A stretch of 64,000 nt of DNA from assembly GCA_039707465.1 (NCBI GenBank), contig CM077658.1:16121574-16185573 (forward strand), in the 5' to 3' direction. This stretch comes from Rhabdophis nuchalis (Eukaryota > Chordata > Lepidosauria > Squamata > Natricidae). The position numbers were made by a program, and so were the translations under genes. The notes beneath the pieces were generated by a model. It was given only the letters and a program-made list of their open reading frames with translations. It ran no database searches and was not told where the DNA came from. Of this stretch, positions 60,558 to 64,000 are shown one piece after another. Numbering within the stretch: the first letter of the stretch is position 1; each line of letters begins with the position of its first letter.

Positions 60558-60802
60558 AATCCTTCAAATTCATTTTTGGTGAGGCTGAAAAGCTGTCGTG
60601 TTTAGTACTAATCCCTCAGAAAAAGGAAAAAGGAAAACAGAGAGGCAGGACAATGTGTGGGTGGTCTGGAGAATTGTCCTTTCCACTTAACTTATAGTCA
60701 GTAGATTGGTCGAGTGGGGCCAGTCTTACCTACAAGGACCTTTAAAAAAAAAATCCATACATTTATGGGCCCCTAAAATGAGTTGAGAATTTTCTTCTGT
60801 TC

Positions 60803-60862
60803 TCCCTCCCTCCCTCTCCTTCCCTTCCCTCTCCCTCCCTCCTTCTCTCTCCCTCCTCCCCT
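60803..60862. repeat. CCCT/CTTC pyrimidine tract
   Basis: Imperfect TCCC and CTTC units. Confidence 0.93.
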
Positions 60863-61845
60863 ACACATACACACCGAGAGAGGTTCAGACAGATGGGGTT
60901 AATTCTACTTCATTGTAAGGTGATATTAACAAAATCTGAATGTACATTTCCCCTTTGGAGATGTTTGGTAACATAGTTAAGGGAGACTCCTTCCCTTGAT
61001 ATATTATCGGACAATTTCTCCTTCCCCTGGAGAAATTAATAGAAATCATCCAACTTAAAGTTAGCGAGGAATTTCCGAAGATAATTTCTGCCAAGCTTTT
61101 AAACCCCACAAAAAAGTTACCCTTCCTCCGCCCAGCCAATTTGTCCAAGAGAATAAAATTGCTTTTTAAAAAAAGCACACCAGAGAATGCACTCCATTGT
61201 CTGCCGTTTGAAATCTAAAAACGATGCCATCAATTCCATTTTTTTCTGAAAGTCACAGTTATTGTTTGTAACAGTGCTTTTGGTATTTAATAAGTGACCT
61301 CATGTTAAATATTCTGCAAGAGCTACCATCGTTTTGGGCTTCTTAACAACTTGCCTCTTTTGTTGTTTTATCAAAGGGTTTAGGGTGCTTTTTTTTTTTA
61401 AGTGACCATGTATGGTCATGTTACACTGTTAAGCATTAATATGGATCGGCAAAGAATTTGTTGAAACAAAGAGCTATTTTAGAGCTGATTTGGAAGAAAG
61501 CCTACCAGTGAGAGAAAATAGCTCTGCCCTGTTTGTGTAATTAGAAATGAAGATTATACCAAAAAGCTCTTTTGGTAAATGAAAAATATAGACTTTATTA
61601 TTTTTTCCCCCCTGTTAGACACTTGAATGACATGGAGAAACAAAAGAGCCACCCTGCCTTGCATTCTGAGTGACTGTCTAACTCTAAGAAAAGATAACTA
61701 GGTTTGAAAAAATGGATCAACTTTAATAGAGATGGCTAGGCAGCTTCCCTGGGTAGTACAAGCATTCAGACAAACAGCTACGTGACAATAACCCCCCTCC
61801 AATAATCATAACCATAACACTGAGCATTTCCCTTTATCCAGTGTC

Positions 61846-62331
61846 AGAATAACAGGGACCTTGGAGGTCTTCTATATCATTTCAAAGACCCTATATCATT
61901 TTCAAACAAATCGTTGTCTAATCTCGTCTTTAAAGTCTCCAGTGTTGGAGCACTCACAACTTCTGGAGACAAGTCCTTCCACTGATTAATTGTTCTCACT
62001 GACGGGAAATTTCTCCTTAGTTCTAGGTTGCTTCTCTCCTTGATTAGTTTCCCTCCATTGCTTCTTGTCCTGCCTTCAGATGCTTTGCACAATAGATTGA
62101 CCTTGTCTTCTTTGTGGCAGCCCATCAAATATTGGAACATTGTTATCATGTCACCCATGATCCTATTAAACACACCCAATTCTTGCAACCGTTCTTTGTA
62201 TGTTTTACCCTCCAATGCCCTAGTCATTCTTGTTGCTCTTTTCTGCACTTTTTCTAGAGTCTTAACATCTTTTTCATTCCGTGGCAACCAAAACTGGATG
62301 CAACACTCCAAGGCATTATAAAGTCACATCC
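61846..62331 (-). mobile_element. CR1-like LINE 3' fragment
   Basis: A 144-codon minus-strand open frame encodes MECCIQFWLPRNEKDVKTLE, KVQKRATRMTRALEGKTYKE and TINQWKDLSPEVVSAPTLET, the reverse-transcriptase C-terminus with a small internal deletion after the ELGV motif. The 3' end is on the plus strand at 61846 (AATAACAGGGACCTTGGAGG). No RT core. Confidence 0.93.
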
Positions 62332-62408
62332 CCTTGTATTCATATTAAGCTGAGTTAGCAATAGCTGCAATCATTCTGACCATAGGATGGTGCAACAGTA
62401 TTCTAAGG

Positions 62409-62543
62409 CAGGGGTCTCCAACCTTTGCAACTTTAAGTCTGAAGGACTTCATCTCCCAGACTTCTCCAGCCAGCTTTGCTGGCTGGAGAATTCTGGGAGC
62501 TGAAGTCCTTCAGACTTAAAGTTGCAAAGGTTGGAGACCCCAG
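62409..62543. mobile_element. Palindromic hAT-like MITE
   Basis: Nearly perfect hairpin: CAGGGGTCTCCAACCTTTGC ... GCAAAGGTTGGAGACCCCAG, with perfect 8-bp duplication TTCTAAGG at 62401-62408 and 62544-62551. Close relative of 43755-43874. Confidence 0.93.
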
Positions 62544-63150
62544 TTCTAAGGGATGAAAAATTGGTTTCCAACTACTACCATTTTACTATGGTGCATTAAA
62601 AAAAAAAAACAGTTGGATTGGTTGGGAAAAAACAGGCCAGTGTGAAGGCCACATGGTTTAATGGTTCATAACCAAGAGGATTGGGAAAAATATGGAGCTG
62701 GTGGACAGGCAATGGTGGGAATCTTACCCATGAAAATGCATTGTTGTCAGCTTGTGGGAAATTACTGCTTGCTTCACAGTTTTATCTTTGGGGGATTCAA
62801 ACTATAAGCAAATGGGCTTTGCTGCCCCTGCAGAAATTCTAGATGGAGCATGGCTGCAGGGGCAGTGCCCAAAAGTTGCAAGTCATCAAAGAGTCCTGTT
62901 CTGTATGCAGAAAAGTTAGAAGTTAGAAGCCATAGAAAGAATTGGCTGATAACTAAAAAAAAAGCTGAACTTTGAGCGTGTCATATACAGTCTGTACTTC
63001 CTGGTTGGTGGAGTAGGAGTAACAATATGTTGGTTTGCAATGTATTCTCTAAATTGGAGATCCTACATTGCAGGCATAAAAAAAAAGAATAAAAGAAACA
63101 TCACTACAATGTGTAGCTTTGTTTGGCCGTGTCTTTATTAATTGATTAAA

Positions 63151-63361
63151 CTGAAAGAGGAGGAGGGGAAGGAAGAGGGGGAAGCAGAGGGGAAGGGGGA
63201 GGTGGAGGAGAAAGAGGAGAAGAAGGAAAAGGAGGAGAAGAGGAAGAAGGAGGAGGAGGAGGAGGAGGAGGAGGAGGAGGAAAAGGAGAATGAGGAGGAG
63301 GAAAAGGAGAAGGAAGAGAAGGAGGAGGAAGAGAAGGAAAAGGAAGAGGAGGAGGAGGAAG
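63151..63361. repeat. (GAG)n/(GGA)n purine tract
   Basis: Imperfect GAGGAG and GAAGAG units over about 210 bases. The Glu/Lys-rich plus-strand frame and Ser/Pro/Phe minus-strand frames are products of the repeat. Confidence 0.95.
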
Positions 63362-64000
63362 CTTCATGTTCCTCTCCATTGGAAAAGGCATTTAGCATTA
63401 TTCAGGGAGTCAGTTGTGAGTCACTCTTTTCTTTACCCCCTTAAAAAAAAATCTAGGTAGCAATCCAACGGTATTACAAATACTACTAAGACATTGAAAT
63501 CTGCCTTACACTTAGAGACTTTTGTTCTATTCATTTTGCATAAATCTAGCTAAAGACATTCTGCAAAATTTAAAAGCATATCAGGAATTTAAAATCTGAC
63601 CACATGTCCTTAAGCTAAGGAGCCCACTGTGTCTTGAAAGCATGAAATTAATGTTATGTCAAGCCACTAACAGCCACTCACAACCCAGAAAGCTCACAGA
63701 CTCTCATCAGTTAGGTTTATTGGAAGGAAATGAGGTTAGATTACAGAATCTAAGGAAATAGATAGGTGTACTTTAGCACCCCATTATCAAGAAGTACATT
63801 GGGGCCTCTTTGCTTCCTCTGATCATCTCTCTAACTGCCTCTTGATGCAAAGGATCAAGTCTTTTGCGGTCTTTTTGGTTCATAAAGAAAGAATGTACAG
63901 ATGTTTATGGAGTACAGATGTTTATAGGATGAGTGTAGAGTAGATAGAGTGAGACCCCTTACTTCATCACACATTCACCTTCATTTTTTTTTAATTCTGT
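63362..64000. other. Unique sequence to the right edge, no gene recognised
   Basis: Presumed ZNF536 intron. No recognised repeat or coding exon. Confidence 0.5.

Larger units (their letters stand above)
57196..64000 (-). other. ZNF536: ZNF536 upstream intron, partial, running off the right edge
   Basis: The sequence upstream of the 57195 acceptor has no further ZNF536 coding exon. No long open frame with C2H2 spacing is visible on the minus strand up to base 64000. It holds LINE ends (58215-58815, 59322-59765, 61846-62331), a SINE fragment, a palindromic MITE and a GAG-rich tract. Unique stretches at 57200-58200, 59770-60530, 60870-61840 and 62560-63140 contain nothing I recognise as a gene. 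61180-61600 is a candidate conserved non-coding element. Confidence 0.75.

Noticed and set aside
61877..62311. 144-codon minus-strand frame as a possible host gene
   Set aside because: It matches the other CR1 C-terminal fragments in the window and has no RT core.
63142..63444. Glu/Lys-rich 100-codon frame
   Set aside because: Product of (GAG)n; the minus strand is equally open.

Overview
This is a stretch of vertebrate nuclear DNA, most likely from a snake or another squamate. The signs are spliced exons with long introns, 3' fragments of CR1/L3-like and L2-like LINEs, a BovB LINE 3' end, Sauria-type SINEs, a tRNA-derived snake-type SINE, many small hAT-like elements with 8-bp target duplications, LINE tails grading into (ATTCT)n, and very long GATA/GACA arrays of the Bkm type. 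There is no bacterial, viral or organellar gene content.

The only host protein gene I can support is ZNF536, on the minus strand and entering from the right edge. Two coding exons are present: a 153-bp internal exon (57043-57195) and a ~1.57-kb exon (46694-48267) that holds the C-terminal 40% of the protein. They are joined in phase 1 across an 8.8-kb intron, which rebuilds a C2H2 finger pair linked by HTGEKPY. The large exon with the other fingers and the start codon lies beyond base 64000. The coding frame stops within a strong splice-donor sequence, so an alternative downstream last exon is possible. A repeat-poor AT-rich tract at 35.5-38.0 kb, ending in a minus-strand AATAAA, is a candidate 3' UTR.

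Layout. 1-16 kb: intergenic, with three large GATA-type arrays, SINEs, a nested hAT/L2 composite, foldback sequences and unique AT-rich DNA. 16-33 kb: LINE/SINE/hAT-rich intergenic DNA with a BovB end, a solo-LTR candidate splitting a CR1, and a palindromic MITE inside a hAT MITE. 33-46.7 kb: GA-rich repeats and then quieter DNA flanking the 3' end of ZNF536. 46.7-57.2 kb: the two ZNF536 exons and their intron, which carries a hAT MITE, a SINE and microsatellites. 57.2-64 kb: the next intron upstream, with CR1/L3 and L2 LINE ends, a palindromic MITE and a GAG-rich tract.

Most open frames in this window are microsatellite translations, transposon remnants or antisense shadows. I found no convincing previously undescribed biological system. 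The items most worth a second look are the two possible ZNF536 C-termini, the family of small hAT elements with readable insertion histories, the structured GATA arrays, and several repeat-free tracts that look like conserved non-coding elements.
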